DNA of 64,000 nt from Microbacterium arborescens (GTDB lineage: Bacteria > Actinomycetota > Actinomycetes > Actinomycetales > Microbacteriaceae). Location: assembly GCA_003339645.1 (NCBI GenBank), contig QNUV01000041.1, positions 558,001 to 622,000 on the forward strand. The letters run 5' to 3'. The notes beneath the pieces are model-generated. The model was not told the DNA's origin, did not search any database, and saw nothing but the letters and a program-made list of their open reading frames with translations. This document shows, piece after piece, positions 51,905 through 61,223 of this stretch; within the stretch, counting starts at the first letter, position 1; each line of letters starts with the position of its first letter. Both the position numbers and the translations under genes were made by a program.

Positions 51905-51945
51905 CCTGGAATCCGCCCGCCGTCCGACATCCGCTTGGAAGACAG

Positions 51946-53052
51946 ATGACCCTCCTCGAAAACGATCCCGACGCCGGACTCGAACCCCTCGAGTTCACCG
52001 TTACCCGAAACCTCGCTGCGGCCCCGGCCGCCCGACGCGACGAGATTCTCGCGAACCCCGGGTTCGGCACCCATTTCACCGACCACATGGTCGACATCTG
52101 CTGGTCGGTGCGCGGCGGCTGGCACCGCCCGCGCGTCCAGCCCTACGGGCCGATCACCCTCGATCCGGCTGCGGCGGTGCTGCACTACGGCCAGGAGATC
52201 TTCGAGGGCATCAAGGCCTATCGTCACGCGGACGGGTCGGTGCACACCTTCCGACCCGATCAGAACGGCCGACGGCTGCAGCGCTCTGCGCGCCGCCTCG
52301 CACTGCCCGAGCTGCCGGTCGAATGGTTCATCCAGTCGCTCCGCGAGCTCATCGCCGTCGACGGCGACTGGGTCCCCTCGGGTGCCGATCAGTCGCTCTA
52401 CCTGCGTCCGTTCATGTTCGCCAAGGAGGCGTTCCTCGGCGTGCGCCCCGCGAACAAGGTCGCGTATTACCTCATCGCGAGCCCGGCGGGCGCGTACTTC
52501 ACCGGCGGCGTGAAGCCCGTGTCGATCTGGCTCAGCGAGGACTACGCCCGCGCAGGCAAGGGCGGCACGGGTGCTGCTAAGACCGGCGGCAACTACGCGT
52601 CGAGCCTGCTCCCGCAGGCCGAGGCGTACGAGAACGAGTGCGACCAGGTCGTCTTCCTCGACCAGGACCGCAACGTCGAGGAGCTCGGCGGCATGAACGT
52701 CGTGTTCGTCTACAAGGACGGCACGATCGTCACGCCGCAGTCCGACTCGATCCTCGAGGGGATCACCCGCGACTCGATCCTGCAGCTCGCGCGCGACCGC
52801 GGGCACAAGGTCGAGGGCCGTGCCGTCTCGCTGGACGAATGGCGCCAGGGCGTGGCATCCGGAGACATCGTCGAGGTCTTCGCCTGCGGTACAGCTGCCG
52901 TCGTGACCCCCATCGGCGTTCTCAAGGGCCGCGACTTCTTCGACGAGCAGCCGGTCGGCGAGCTCGCCCTGTCGCTGCGCGAGGAGCTCACCGACATCCA
53001 GTACGGACGTCGCGAAGACAAGCACGGCTGGCTCGTGCGGCTGGACGCCTGA
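51946..53052 (+). CDS. ilvE: Branched-chain amino-acid aminotransferase
   Basis: The 368-residue protein is a class IV aminotransferase with the PLP lysine K212 in AAKTGGNYA, GQEIFEGIKAY and the late FACGTAAVVTP motif. It does the last step for valine, leucine and isoleucine. The FAH-family gene begins one base after its stop, so they are translated together. Its neighbours leuB and the ilv block suggest one physiological group. Confidence 0.96.
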   Translation: MTLLENDPDAGLEPLEFTVTRNLAAAPAARRDEILANPGFGTHFTDHMVDICWSVRGGWHRPRVQPYGPITLDPAAAVLHYGQEIFEGIKAYRHADGSVHTFRPDQNGRRLQRSARRLALPELPVEWFIQSLRELIAVDGDWVPSGADQSLYLRPFMFAKEAFLGVRPANKVAYYLIASPAGAYFTGGVKPVSIWLSEDYARAGKGGTGAAKTGGNYASSLLPQAEAYENECDQVVFLDQDRNVEELGGMNVVFVYKDGTIVTPQSDSILEGITRDSILQLARDRGHKVEGRAVSLDEWRQGVASGDIVEVFACGTAAVVTPIGVLKGRDFFDEQPVGELALSLREELTDIQYGRREDKHGWLVRLDA

Positions 53053-53053
53053 G

Positions 53054-53818
53054 ATGAAGATCGTACGTTTCTCGCACAACGAGGCCATCCGCTACGGCAT
53101 CCTCGACGGCACTGATCTGGTGACGCTCGCGGGCGACCCGATGTACGCGGGCTATGACACGACGGGCGAGCGCGTGGCGCTCAGCGACGCCGTGCTGCTC
53201 GCTCCGGTCATCCCGCGATCGAAGATCATCGCCGTCGGCCGCAACTACCGCGAGCACGCCGCCGAGTTCGGCAACGAGGTCCCCGCCGAGCCGCTGCTGT
53301 TCTTCAAGCCGAACACCTCGGTGATCGGTCCCGGCGACGCCATCGTCCGGCCGACGCAGTCGCAGCAGGTCGATTTCGAGGGAGAGCTGGCCGTCGTCAT
53401 CGGCAAGGTCACCCGCAACGTCTCAGCCGCCGACGCGCTGAGCCACGTGTTCGGTTACTCGATCGCCAACGACGTCACCGCGCGCGACCTGCAGCGCAGC
53501 GACGGGCAATGGACCCGCGCGAAGGGCTTCGACACGTTCTGCCCGCTCGGACCGGCCATCGAGACCGAGTTCGACCCGGCGCAGGCGCAGCTGGTGGCGC
53601 GAGTCAACGGCGACGAGAAGCAGCGTGCTCCGCTGACCGACATGGTCCACGGCATCGCCGATCTCATCGCCTACGCGTCCGCAGCGTTCACGTTGCTCCC
53701 GGGCGACGTCATCCTGACGGGGACGCCCGCGGGCGTCGGCCCCCTCGTCGCGGGTGATGTGGTCGAGGTCGAGATCGACGGTCTCGGCATCCTGCGCAAC
53801 ATCGTCCGGGATGCCTGA
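53054..53818 (+). CDS. Fumarylacetoacetate hydrolase-family protein
   Basis: The 254-residue protein has the FAH signatures: FFKPNTSVIGPGD, FEGELAVVIGK, GYSIANDVTARDLQ and DVILTGTPAGVGPL. The catalytic E and metal ligands (E-x-E and D) are in the middle. Members cleave C-C bonds of dioxo acids or hydrolyse acylpyruvates. It overlaps the next gene by 8 bases and is directly coupled to ilvE. A specific substrate cannot be assigned. Confidence 0.9.
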   Translation: MKIVRFSHNEAIRYGILDGTDLVTLAGDPMYAGYDTTGERVALSDAVLLAPVIPRSKIIAVGRNYREHAAEFGNEVPAEPLLFFKPNTSVIGPGDAIVRPTQSQQVDFEGELAVVIGKVTRNVSAADALSHVFGYSIANDVTARDLQRSDGQWTRAKGFDTFCPLGPAIETEFDPAQAQLVARVNGDEKQRAPLTDMVHGIADLIAYASAAFTLLPGDVILTGTPAGVGPLVAGDVVEVEIDGLGILRNIVRDA

Positions 53819-55100
53819 CAGGGAGAGTCTCCCGGTTCCGACCGCGGCCGCCTCGGTCGACGCGCGCGACGCGGTCCGTCGGCGTGCGCTGGTCGTGCTC
53901 TCGCTCGGTCAGGTGCTCGGCGGCATCGGTTTCGGCTCGACCATCTCGCTGGGAGCGGTCATCACCGAACGGCTCATGGGTGACGACGCACTCGCGGGTC
54001 TTCCGACCGCGGCGGTGACCCTCGGCGCCGCTCTGCTCGCGATGCCGCTGGCCTCGCTCGCGTCGCGGGCGGGGCGCCGGCCGGCGCTGGCCCTCGGCAT
54101 GCTGCTGGCTCTCGTCGGGGTGGTCCTCGTCGTCGTCGGCACCGCGTCGGGGCTGTTCCCCGTGCTGCTCATCGCCTTCGCGATGATCGGCGCCGGTCAG
54201 GCCGCCAATCTGCAATCCCGGTTCGCTGCCACCGATCTCGCGACCGACCGCACGCGCGGGCGTGACCTCTCGACTGTCGTGTGGGCGACCACCATCGGTG
54301 CTGTGCTGGGGCCGAACCTGATCGGTGCCGGCGAGGCGATCGGTGAGGCGGTGGGGATGCCTCCTTTGACCGGGCCGTACCTCTTCACGGCGGTCGCGCA
54401 GCTGCTGGCCATCGCCCTGTACCTCGTCGCTCTGCGGCCCGACCCGCTGTTGCTCGCGCGCACATCGAGCGCCGGGGCACCCCACGCGTCGGCGACGCGC
54501 CGGGCGCAGGCCGACCGCCCCGGTGCCGCCCGTTACGCCGTGCTCGCCATCGCCGGATCGCACGGGGTCATGGTGTCGGTCATGGCGATGACGCCCCTGC
54601 ATCTGGTCCACCACGGCGCGGAGCTGACGGTCGTCGGGCTCACCATCAGCCTGCACATCGCCGGCATGTACGCGCTGTCACCCGTCTTCGGCATCCTCGC
54701 CGACCGCCTCGGGCGTGTGGCGACGATCCTGATCGGTCAGGCTCTGCTCGCCGCCTCGCTCGTCGTCGCCGCGATGGGAGCCGACTCGACGTTGGCCGTC
54801 ACCCTCTCGCTGATCCTGCTCGGCCTCGGCTGGAGCGGCGCCACTGTGGCGGGATCGGCGTTGCTCACCGAGGCGTCGTCGCCGGAGCGGCGAACGACGC
54901 GTCAGGGACGCAGCGACGCGATCATGAACGTCGTCGGCGCCGCGGGGGCTGCCGTCGCCGGGGGAGTGCTGGGCCTGATCGGCTTCGCGGGGTTGGCTGC
55001 GTGCGCTCTCGCTGTCGTCGCGGTCGTCGTGATCGGTGGCGTTCGCGCGGCCCGATCAACGCACTCGGCTGACGCCGCCACCGGCCCGGTCGAGCTCTAG
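53811..55100 (+). CDS. MFS transporter (12-TM)
   Basis: The 429-residue protein has about twelve hydrophobic segments, a motif A-like SLASRAGRRPALALGML after TM2 and ILADRLGRVATILIG after TM8. It begins inside the end of the FAH gene, so the three genes ilvE-FAH-MFS are translated as a set. Substrate unknown; the context suggests a keto acid or related compound but this is inference. Confidence 0.88.
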   Translation: MPDRESLPVPTAAASVDARDAVRRRALVVLSLGQVLGGIGFGSTISLGAVITERLMGDDALAGLPTAAVTLGAALLAMPLASLASRAGRRPALALGMLLALVGVVLVVVGTASGLFPVLLIAFAMIGAGQAANLQSRFAATDLATDRTRGRDLSTVVWATTIGAVLGPNLIGAGEAIGEAVGMPPLTGPYLFTAVAQLLAIALYLVALRPDPLLLARTSSAGAPHASATRRAQADRPGAARYAVLAIAGSHGVMVSVMAMTPLHLVHHGAELTVVGLTISLHIAGMYALSPVFGILADRLGRVATILIGQALLAASLVVAAMGADSTLAVTLSLILLGLGWSGATVAGSALLTEASSPERRTTRQGRSDAIMNVVGAAGAAVAGGVLGLIGFAGLAACALAVVAVVVIGGVRAARSTHSADAATGPVEL

Positions 55101-55161
55101 CCGCCTGGCCGCCCTGCGGCAAGCATTTTGCTCCGGGGCGGAAGGCTGGCACCGTGGAGTC

Positions 55162-55338
55162 ATGAGTCACCGCGCACAGTTGATCATCGCCCTCGTCTCG
55201 AGCGCGATCCTCTTCCTCTCCATCGCGCTGATGTTCGCGCTGGTGATCATCAGCTTCTTCACCGACGGCATCGACTTCGCGGGCGATCCCCACATCGCCG
55301 ACGCGATCGGCACCACCGCATGGGTGCTGACCGCCTGA
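55162..55338 (+). CDS. Small membrane protein (58 aa)
   Basis: One clear hydrophobic segment (LIIALVSSAILFLSIALMFALVIISFF, about 8-34) is followed by a short polar tail. There is a GTGGAG site before the ATG. No family recognised. A hairpin follows at 55352-55383. Confidence 0.5.
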   Translation: MSHRAQLIIALVSSAILFLSIALMFALVIISFFTDGIDFAGDPHIADAIGTTAWVLTA

Positions 55339-55351
55339 CGAGGCCGCCCAT

Positions 55352-55383
55352 CGCTCTCCTCGGCTGATCAGGCGAGGAGAGCG
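55352..55383. terminator. Bidirectional terminator
   Basis: CGCTCTCCTCG (55352-55362) pairs with CGAGGAGAGCG (55373-55383), an 11-bp perfect stem. It overlaps the end of the converging aminotransferase gene. Confidence 0.8.
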
Positions 55384-56417
55384 TTCGCAGCCAGTTCGAC
55401 GTCGGCCTCGTCGTTGAAGACGTGGAAGGCGACGCGCGCATTGCCGCGACGACCGGATGCCGCCACGCCGGCGCTTGTGAGCCGTGTGAGATCCGCGCCG
55501 GCGGGGTCGGGCCACGTGACGATGGGGCTCGCGTGCAGCGGCTCGGGCAGTCCGAGTCGCGTGCGGAACGCCGCGGCGAGACCGGTCACCCGTGCGTGCA
55601 GGGCCGCAGGGTCGGCATCCGCGAACATCGCCAGGGCCGGTTCCGCGCCCACCATCGCCTGCCAGGCGGGTGACACGTCGAAGCGTCGGGCGGAGCGGGC
55701 GAGGGTCGCGTCGGTCCCGTAGCACGCAGCCCAGGGGTCTTCGCCGGCGTACCACCCGGCGTGGAGGGGCATGAGCGTCGCTGCGAAACCGTCGGAGAGC
55801 GCGAGGAAGGCGACGCCGCGGGGCGCGCACAGCCACTTGTACGTGTGACAGACGAGGGCGTCGAACCGCTCGGCGTCGAGGGGGAGCCAACCGGCCGCCT
55901 GTGTCGCGTCGCAGAGCGTGCGGGTGTTGTGCCGCCGCGCGGCCGCGACGATCGCCGCCGCGTCGGCGACCTCTCCCGTGGCCGATTGCACGATCGAGAA
56001 TGCGACGAGGTCGACGTCGGGAGTGATGGCGCCGGCGAGGTCGGCGAGCGCGACGGCGCGAACCCGGATGCCGCGCCCGGCGTGGGCGAACGGGAGAACG
56101 AGTGAGGAGAACTCGCCCTCGGGGCACAGCACGGTCGCACCATCGGGGAGGGAAGCCGCGATCAGTCCGACCAGGACCGACGTCTGCGACCCGATGGCCA
56201 CGCGGTCGGGCACCGTCGACATCAATCGGGCGAAATGTGCGCGGCAGCGCTCGGCCACGTCAGCGTAGTGAACCAGGTCGGGTCGGGCGTCGAGGTCGGC
56301 GATGACCGCCGCTCGTGTCGCGGTGGTCGGCAGACCCGTGCTGCACGCGGCGAGATATCCGCGCGACCCGGTGAACGCGGCGTGGAGCGCTTCGGGTGCG
56401 AGGGTCATCTTCTCCAT
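55368..56417 (-). CDS. Class V aminotransferase-fold PLP enzyme
   Basis: The 349-residue protein has the fold-type I pattern of cysteine desulfurase/kynureninase relatives: DATQAAGWLPLD (aspartate contact to PLP) and CHTYKWLCAPRG, where the lysine after HTY is the PLP lysine. The N-terminal part has a small domain with SQTSVLVGL. It lies opposite to a LysR gene and their starts share the operator region. It probably acts on an amino acid; the substrate is unknown. The exact ATG may be 56417 or 56408. Confidence 0.85.
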   Translation of the reverse strand: MEKMTLAPEALHAAFTGSRGYLAACSTGLPTTATRAAVIADLDARPDLVHYADVAERCRAHFARLMSTVPDRVAIGSQTSVLVGLIAASLPDGATVLCPEGEFSSLVLPFAHAGRGIRVRAVALADLAGAITPDVDLVAFSIVQSATGEVADAAAIVAAARRHNTRTLCDATQAAGWLPLDAERFDALVCHTYKWLCAPRGVAFLALSDGFAATLMPLHAGWYAGEDPWAACYGTDATLARSARRFDVSPAWQAMVGAEPALAMFADADPAALHARVTGLAAAFRTRLGLPEPLHASPIVTWPDPAGADLTRLTSAGVAASGRRGNARVAFHVFNDEADVELAANALLA

Positions 56418-56460
56418 GCATCCAGGCTGGGCGATCGCGATCTATTGGTCTACGGCAGGA

Positions 56461-56500
56461 TTTGCATGCAAACCATCACAGCTAGTTATCTTTTTGCATG
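56461..56500. promoter_or_regulatory. LysR-type operator in the divergent promoter
   Basis: TTTGCATGCAAA (56461-56472) is a perfect 12-bp palindrome. TTTGCATG recurs at 56493-56500, where its ATG is the start codon of the LysR gene. The AT-rich stretch between (GTTATC) may hold the LysR -10. The layout fits a regulator that binds a full site and a half site and controls both genes. Confidence 0.65.
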
Positions 56501-57454
56501 GACACCCCGGACTATCGTCTCGACGTCACCGAGTTGCGCGTCGTGCGAGCCATCGCCGACGGCGGGTCGATCACTGCGGCGGCGTCGGCTCTGGGCTACA
56601 GCCAGCCGGCCGTGAGCCAGCAGATCAAGCGACTCGAACAGCGTCTCGGCGTGCCGGTCGTCGAGCGGGTCGGGCGGCGGATGCGGCTCACCGAAGCCGG
56701 TCGCGTGATCGCCCGGCATGCCGCGGCGGTCGCGACGGTCATCGAGGCGGCCTCGGGCGAACTGGCCGAGCTCGCCGGATTGCGGTCGGGCACGGTGCGC
56801 ATGGTCGGCTTCCCTTCCGCCTCGCCGACGGTGCTGCCGCGCCTCATGGATCGGCTGGCTCACGCGGAACCAGGGCTGACCCTGACGTACGTCGAGGCGG
56901 AGCCGCCCGAGGCGATCGCCGATGTTCGCGCGGATCGAGCCGACATCGCGTTGACCTTCGGCTACCCGGGCGATCGGAGCGACCCGCATGGCGAGAACGC
57001 TCGGGGACTCGACGCGGAGGTCATCGGGTATGACGACCTGCTGGCGGTTCTGCCTGCTGGCCACCCCGCCGCCCACGGCGTGGGTGCGATGGAGATCGCC
57101 CCTCTTGCGCTCGAGGCCTGGATCGCCGGATGCCCCCGCTGCCGCGGCCATCTGCTCGAGGTGTGCGGCCGAGCCGGGTTCGACCCCGAGATCCGTTTCG
57201 AGACCGACAATTTCGTCGCGGTCGAGCAGCTCGTGGCACAGGGAATCGGCGTCGCGACGCTTCCCGGACTCGCGGTCGCGTCGTTCCCCCTCCTCCCCGG
57301 TGTGGTGACGCGACCGCTTCCCGCGAGCGAACGCCGCGCCATACACGCGGTGTCTGCGGGCGGTGCGGGCCGGGTTCCCGCGGTGGCATCGGTCCTGGGG
57401 CACCTGCGGGCCGTCGTCGCCGAGCTCACCGGCGGCGACTCTCACGAGAACTAA
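56498..57454 (+). CDS. LysR-family transcriptional regulator
   Basis: The 318-residue protein has the N-terminal winged helix ([39 protein letters not shown], about 9-47) and a C-terminal substrate-binding domain with two subdomains. It starts at ATG 56498, inside an operator half site, with a probably leaderless mRNA. It is divergent from the class V aminotransferase gene, its likely target. The effector is unknown. gltX follows after 10 bases. Confidence 0.9.
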   Translation: MDTPDYRLDVTELRVVRAIADGGSITAAASALGYSQPAVSQQIKRLEQRLGVPVVERVGRRMRLTEAGRVIARHAAAVATVIEAASGELAELAGLRSGTVRMVGFPSASPTVLPRLMDRLAHAEPGLTLTYVEAEPPEAIADVRADRADIALTFGYPGDRSDPHGENARGLDAEVIGYDDLLAVLPAGHPAAHGVGAMEIAPLALEAWIAGCPRCRGHLLEVCGRAGFDPEIRFETDNFVAVEQLVAQGIGVATLPGLAVASFPLLPGVVTRPLPASERRAIHAVSAGGAGRVPAVASVLGHLRAVVAELTGGDSHEN

Positions 57455-57464
57455 GCTGGAGGGG

Positions 57465-58979
57465 ATGTCCACCGCACCTCACCCCGCCACCACGACCGCC
57501 ACCGGAACCGATGTCCGCGTGCGGTTCTGCCCGTCGCCGACCGGTCTGCCGCACGTCGGCCTCATCCGCACGGCCCTGTTCAACTGGGCCTACGCGCGCC
57601 ACAACGGCGGCAAGATGGTCTTCCGCATCGAAGACACCGACGCCGCGCGCGACAGCGAGGAGAGCTACCAGCAGCTGCTCGAAGCGCTGCGGTGGCTCGA
57701 GATCGACTGGGACGAGGGCGTCGAGAAGGGCGGCCCTCACGCGCCGTACCGCCAGTCGCAGCGCCACGAGATCTACCGCGAGGTGCTCGACAAGCTCATC
57801 GCCGCCGGGGTCGTCTACGAGTCGTACTCGACCGCCGAGGAGATCGACGCCCGCAACGAGGCGAACGGCCGCGCGAAGCAGCTCGGCTACGACAACTTCG
57901 ACCGTGACCTCACCGACGAGCAGAAGGCCGCCTTCCGCGCCGAGGGCCGCGAGCCCGCGTGGCGCCTGCGCGTGCCTGACCACGACCTCACCTTCGTCGA
58001 CCTCATCCGCGGCGAGGTGACCTTCCCCGCGGGATCGTTCCCCGACTTCGTCATCGTTCGCGCCGGCGGCGTCCCGCTCTACACGTTCGTGAACCCCGTC
58101 GACGACGCGCTCATGGGAATCACGCACGTCCTGCGCGGCGAGGATCTCATGCCGTCGACGGCGCGTCAGCTCGCGCTGTACGCAGCGCTCATCGAGGCGG
58201 GCGTCACCGACTTCGTCCCGCGGTTCGGCCACATGCCCCTCGTCCTCGGCGAGACCGGCAACAAGAAGCTGTCGAAGCGCGACCCGAAGGCCGATCTCTT
58301 CCTGCAGCGCGAGAAGGGCTTCATCCACGAGGGGCTGCTGAACTACCTGTCGCTCCTCGGCTGGTCGATCGCGCCCGACCGCGACGTCTTCACGCGCGAC
58401 GAGCTGATCGCCGCGTTCGACATCGCCGACGTGAACCCGAACCCGGCGCGCTTCGACCAGAAGAAGGCCGAGTCGATCAACGGCGACCACGTGCGGATGC
58501 TCGCGCCCGACGACTTCGCCGAGCGCCTCGTGCCCTACCTCTCCGGCGCCGGCCTGATCGAGAACCCTCCCACGGCGGCACAGCGCGAGATCCTCGAGGC
58601 CGCGGCGCCCCTCGTCCAGGAGCGCATGCAGCTGCTCGGCGACGCACCGGGCCTGCTCGGCTTCCTGTTCCGCTCCGAGGTCGCATACGACGACGATGCC
58701 CTCTCGGGGCTGCCGGCGAACGCGGGGGAGGTGCTCGTCGCGTCGGTCGGCGCCCTCGAGCTCGTCCCCGAGCAGGGCTTCACCGCCGCCGCGGTGCAGG
58801 ATGCCCTCGCGCCCGCGCTCATCGAGGGGCTCGAACTCAAGCCGCGTGTCGCCTACGGCCCGCTGCGCGTCGCCCTCAGCGGACGTCGCGTGTCGCCCCC
58901 GCTGTTCGAGTCGATGGAGCTGCTCGGCAAGGCCGAGACCATCCGTAGGCTCGACGCGCTCGTCCAGCGCGTCGGCTGA
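57465..58979 (+). CDS. gltX: Glutamate-tRNA ligase
   Basis: The 504-residue protein has the HIGH-type [10 protein letters not shown] motif (H30) and the KLSKR motif (268-272), with the Rossmann fold and the anticodon-binding C-terminal domain. It charges tRNA-Glu and probably tRNA-Gln in actinobacteria, with GatCAB. The start at 57465 follows GGAGGGG. A tRNA-Gln gene lies 84 bases downstream, an order common in this family. Confidence 0.97.
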   Translation: MSTAPHPATTTATGTDVRVRFCPSPTGLPHVGLIRTALFNWAYARHNGGKMVFRIEDTDAARDSEESYQQLLEALRWLEIDWDEGVEKGGPHAPYRQSQRHEIYREVLDKLIAAGVVYESYSTAEEIDARNEANGRAKQLGYDNFDRDLTDEQKAAFRAEGREPAWRLRVPDHDLTFVDLIRGEVTFPAGSFPDFVIVRAGGVPLYTFVNPVDDALMGITHVLRGEDLMPSTARQLALYAALIEAGVTDFVPRFGHMPLVLGETGNKKLSKRDPKADLFLQREKGFIHEGLLNYLSLLGWSIAPDRDVFTRDELIAAFDIADVNPNPARFDQKKAESINGDHVRMLAPDDFAERLVPYLSGAGLIENPPTAAQREILEAAAPLVQERMQLLGDAPGLLGFLFRSEVAYDDDALSGLPANAGEVLVASVGALELVPEQGFTAAAVQDALAPALIEGLELKPRVAYGPLRVALSGRRVSPPLFESMELLGKAETIRRLDALVQRVG

Positions 58980-59062
58980 CGCGCCCGGGCGGCGCTCGGT
59001 TAGGCCTCATCGCATCCGTCGGGTATAGTTGATCCTCGGTGCGACTGAGGTCAAACCGACCA

Positions 59063-59134
59063 TGGGGTATGGTGTAATTGGCAACACGGCTGATTCTGGT
59101 TCAGTTGTTCTTGGTTCGAGTCCAGGTACCCCAG
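59063..59134 (+). tRNA. tRNA-Gln (anticodon CTG)
   Basis: The 72-base gene folds with acceptor TGGGGTA and TACCCCA, D-arm GGTGTAATTGGCAACAC, anticodon loop TTCTGGT with CTG, and T-arm TTGGTTCGAGTCCAG-like. CCA is not encoded. It is the clean neighbour of gltX. Confidence 0.96.
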
Positions 59135-59141
59135 CTTCGAG

Positions 59142-59167
59142 AAAAGCCCCGCTTCGGTGGGGCTTTT
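59142..59167 (+). terminator. Terminator of tRNA-Gln
   Basis: AAAAGCCCC (59142-59150) pairs with GGGGCTTTT (59159-59167), a 9-bp stem with an 8-base loop and a T-tail in the stem. Confidence 0.85.
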
Positions 59168-59229
59168 CCGTTTGATCTGCGTTCGCCGTGAGAGCGGTCG
59201 TGCCGCGCCCATCGAGCGAGAATGGGCAC

Positions 59230-59487
59230 ATGGGACTCTTCATGCAGCGACCCGAGGAACCGAGCGAGTGGGCGGGGCTGCCCTCCGAGCCCGCGCGCCG
59301 CAAGTCGAACGCCGAGCTGCTGCCCGACGAGCCGCCGCCCGCCGACCCTGCGGGCGACCTGCTCGGCGGGGGCGGTATCGCGTCGATCTCGATTCCCCTC
59401 GCGGTCCCGATCGCGGCGGAGGCGGAGGACTCCGGCATGGGCGCTGCGGGTGAGGCGGAATCAGGCAGCGAGCCGCCCACTGTCTGA
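59230..59487 (+). CDS. Small acidic hypothetical protein (85 aa)
   Basis: The product is mostly disordered, with a proline- and alanine-rich middle (LPDEPPPADPAGDLL) and a hydrophobic-edge stretch (GIASISIPLAVPIAAE). It starts at ATG 59230 with no strong Shine-Dalgarno (GCACA). Codon bias is like the chromosome. It may be a real gene of unknown use or a small spurious frame. Confidence 0.45.
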   Translation: MGLFMQRPEEPSEWAGLPSEPARRKSNAELLPDEPPPADPAGDLLGGGGIASISIPLAVPIAAEAEDSGMGAAGEAESGSEPPTV

Positions 59488-59510
59488 CAGGTGTCGGATA
59501 GGCTGGGGTC

Positions 59511-60059
59511 ATGGACCCGCGGTCGCTGCGCAGCCGAGAGGCACTGCGCCGGGCGGCCCTCGATCTGGCTGCTGTCCGTCCCCTCACGGATCTGTCGGTC
59601 TCGGAGATCTGCCGCGCGGCCGGCGTGACGCGCGACACGTTCTACCGGCATGCCGACGCGCCCGTGTCGCTCGTCGCCGACGCGCTGAGAGTCGAGCTCG
59701 CCGATGTGCTGGCCGATGTCGGCGAGCTCGACTCGCTGACCATCGCCGAGGATCGCCTGCTCGCACACGTCAGAGCGCGAGCCGACGTGTACCGCGGTGC
59801 GCTGCATCCGTCTCTCGCCGCGCCCATCCGTGACGTGCTCGAGCGCGTCATCGCCCGGGGGCTGGAGGAATGGCTGGAGCGGCATCCCGAGATCGAGCCG
59901 CCCGCGATCGCCGACCAGTCGACGCGAGAGATCGCCGTCGCATACGCGGCCGGCGGGACGGTGGCGGCGATCGAAGTCTGGTTGCGCTCGGGCGCGGACG
60001 ACGTGGCGTGGGCGACGAGGGCGATCCTCGCCGCCTCACCGGAATGGTGGCTGCGGTGA
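59511..60059 (+). CDS. TetR-family transcriptional regulator
   Basis: The 182-residue protein has the helix-turn-helix LTDLSVSEICRAAGVTRDTFYRHADAPVSL (about 25-54) and an all-helical ligand domain. A TAGGCT -10 box (59499-59504) lies 6 bases before the ATG, so the mRNA is leaderless. It is upstream of a butanediol-dehydrogenase-like gene with a 25-base gap, suggesting co-transcription and perhaps control of it. Confidence 0.88.
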   Translation: MDPRSLRSREALRRAALDLAAVRPLTDLSVSEICRAAGVTRDTFYRHADAPVSLVADALRVELADVLADVGELDSLTIAEDRLLAHVRARADVYRGALHPSLAAPIRDVLERVIARGLEEWLERHPEIEPPAIADQSTREIAVAYAAGGTVAAIEVWLRSGADDVAWATRAILAASPEWWLR

Positions 60060-60084
60060 TGCAGCCGAACGAGAGGAGATCACG

Positions 60085-61137
60085 ATGAAGGCAGCAGTGT
60101 TCCACGCGAAGGAAGACCTCCGTGTGGAGAACGTCGACGAACCCACGGTGAGCGCGGGCCAGGTGAAGCTGAAGAACGCTTTCGCGGGCATCTGCGGGTC
60201 GGATCTGCACGTCTACTACGCTCCGGAAGCCGCGGGCCTCACGCTCGACGAGCCGCACCCGGTGACCGGTGCGCAGCTTCCGCAGATCCTCGGCCACGAG
60301 TTCGCGGGAACCGTCGTCGAGGTCGGCGAGGGCGTCGAGGGCGTCTCTGTGGGCGATCGTGCCGCAGTCTGGCCCGTCTACTACTGCGGCGAGTGCCCCG
60401 CGTGCGAGAAGGGCATGTTCAACGCCTGCCAGAAGATCGGCTTCCACGGACTCAGCTCGCACGGCGGCGGGATGGCGGAGTACACGACGGTTCCGGCCTC
60501 GATGCTGCACAAGCTCCCCGAGAACGTCGACCTGCGCATGGGCGCCCTCGTCGAGCCCATGGCCGTCGCGTGGCACGCGGTCGAGCGCTCCTTCGTGAAA
60601 GCGGGACAGACCGCGATCGTCGCGGGCGCCGGCCCCATCGGCATCGGCGTCTGGTTCGCTCTCAAGGCGCACGGCGTCGAGAAGGTCCTCGTGTCGGAGC
60701 CTAGCTTATCGCGGCGTGAGACCATCGCCGCGCTCGGTGCGACGGTCGTCGACCCCGTATCGGGTGACCTCGCCGCCGCTGTGGCCGAGCTCACCGACGG
60801 ACGCGGTGCCGACGTCGCGTTCGATGCCGCCGGCGCCGGACCGGCCATCACGTCGGGACTCGCGAGCCTCGTGCCCGGCGGGCGCCTCGTCGTCGTGGCG
60901 ATCCACGAGCGCGCGATGGAGTTCTCGCCGACGCAACTGGTCATGGCCGAGACCGAGATCGCCGGTGCGCTGGCGTACCTTCCAGCCGACTTCGACGCCG
61001 TCATCGACGCGATGTCGCGCGGCGTCTACGACACGACGGGATGGGTCGAGGAGGTCGCGATCGACGGTGTGGTCGGCGCCATCGAGAAGCTCCGCGGTGG
61101 GGCCGGGGCGAAGATCCTGGTGCGCGCGGACGCCTGA
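60085..61137 (+). CDS. Zinc-dependent (R,R)-butanediol dehydrogenase-like alcohol dehydrogenase
   Basis: The 350-residue MDR-family enzyme has the catalytic zinc site (GICGSDLH with C; GHEFAG with H and E), the four structural cysteines in YYCGECPACEKGMFNACQK, and the NAD-binding GAGPIGIG loop. It is closest in pattern to 2,3-butanediol/sorbitol dehydrogenases. The reaction is the reversible oxidation of a secondary alcohol with NAD. GAGAGGAG precedes the ATG. A hairpin follows at 61159-61197. Confidence 0.85.
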   Translation: MKAAVFHAKEDLRVENVDEPTVSAGQVKLKNAFAGICGSDLHVYYAPEAAGLTLDEPHPVTGAQLPQILGHEFAGTVVEVGEGVEGVSVGDRAAVWPVYYCGECPACEKGMFNACQKIGFHGLSSHGGGMAEYTTVPASMLHKLPENVDLRMGALVEPMAVAWHAVERSFVKAGQTAIVAGAGPIGIGVWFALKAHGVEKVLVSEPSLSRRETIAALGATVVDPVSGDLAAAVAELTDGRGADVAFDAAGAGPAITSGLASLVPGGRLVVVAIHERAMEFSPTQLVMAETEIAGALAYLPADFDAVIDAMSRGVYDTTGWVEEVAIDGVVGAIEKLRGGAGAKILVRADA

Positions 61138-61158
61138 GTGCGGACGACTCCCGCAACC

Positions 61159-61197
61159 GAGAGCCCGCGAGTCCGAGTCATCGGCTCGCGGGCTCTC
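61159..61197. terminator. Terminator after the dehydrogenase gene
   Basis: GAGAGCCCGCGAG (61159-61171) pairs with CTCGCGGGCTCTC (61185-61197), a 13-bp perfect stem with a 13-base loop. It serves both strands. Confidence 0.85.
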
Positions 61198-61223
61198 GCG
61201 TTCGCGCGCCGCAGGAGCGAGCG

